Part shown: positions 63,926 through 64,000 of the stretch, one piece after another | Layout: every line of letters begins with the position of its first letter | Numbering within the stretch: the first letter of the stretch is position 1 | Source: Amorphochlora amoebiformis | Taxonomy: Eukaryota > Cercozoa > Chlorarachniophyceae | Reading direction: 5' to 3' | Assembly (NCBI GenBank): GCA_054601695.1 | Contig: BAAHQB010000030.1 | Coordinates: 1,054,001 to 1,118,000, forward strand | Length of the DNA: 64,000 bases | The notes under the pieces: generated by a model | Databases searched by the model: none | Seen by the model: the letters and a program-made list of their open reading frames with translations, nothing else | What the model was told of the DNA's origin: nothing | Translations under genes and position numbers: made by a program

Positions 63926-64000
63926 CGCTACAAATACATACATAATATATATATATATATATATAAATATATATATCATATGTACCCTCCCTCTCGCCCC

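Overview
This is nuclear DNA of a eukaryote, most likely a protist or microalga. Genes are cut into many short exons (15 to about 480 bases) by introns made almost entirely of (TA)n and related microsatellites. Blocks of telomere-type repeat (CCCTAA on one strand, TTAGGG on the other) are scattered through the window in both orientations. TTAGGG rather than TTTAGGG argues against a land plant. A PPR protein, a thioredoxin, a CBP3-type complex III chaperone and a DDX51/Dbp6-type helicase are all ordinary eukaryotic housekeeping genes. I saw no rRNA, tRNA, CRISPR array, transposase, reverse transcriptase or integrase.

Layout. 585-9961 (+): a many-exon gene with two LGxDFL motifs, possibly retropepsin-like. 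9962-12705: non-coding, with a large CATA array. 12706-16916 (-): CBP3/UQCC1-type ubiquinol-cytochrome c chaperone, rebuilt as 11 exons and 207 residues. 17180-19046 (+): tentative small gene. 19100-19680: polypyrimidine tract. 20863-24629 (-): unrecognised gene, partly rebuilt. 24735-28870 (-): 9 exons, 388 residues, membrane protein. 29155-30944 (+): thioredoxin, 5 exons, 118 residues. 31283-36934 (+): gene ending in small repeats of the NG...RYxVxFxxG...VKPENL kind. 37572-46626 (-): pentatricopeptide repeat protein. 47343-62216 (+): DDX51/Dbp6 DEAD-box RNA helicase, 23 exons, 779 residues. 62827-63310 (-): 3' end of another gene that runs out of the window. Exon phases were checked by hand. 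They close exactly for the chaperone, the 388-residue gene, the thioredoxin and (with one non-canonical junction) the helicase.

The most unusual signal is architectural. In nearly every gene, one or more exon-intron boundaries has been copied several times in tandem into the adjoining intron, each copy separated by a microsatellite tract. Donor-side copies (exon 3' end plus GT) lie downstream of the real exon. Acceptor-side copies (intron 3' end plus exon 5' start) lie upstream. I find about twenty such clusters, with 2 to about 45 copies each. In several introns the spacer is telomeric repeat instead of TA, and the splice donor is fused directly to the array (gtaaccctaaccc). A second element, a conserved unit of up to about 200 bases containing TTCAGCATGTCTTAG, sits inside the telomeric blocks in about 17 places, mostly within introns. 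One helicase intron holds about 63 perfect telomeric hexamers next to such a unit. Together these suggest a genome where intron growth, telomeric-repeat insertion and boundary duplication are active in ordinary genes.
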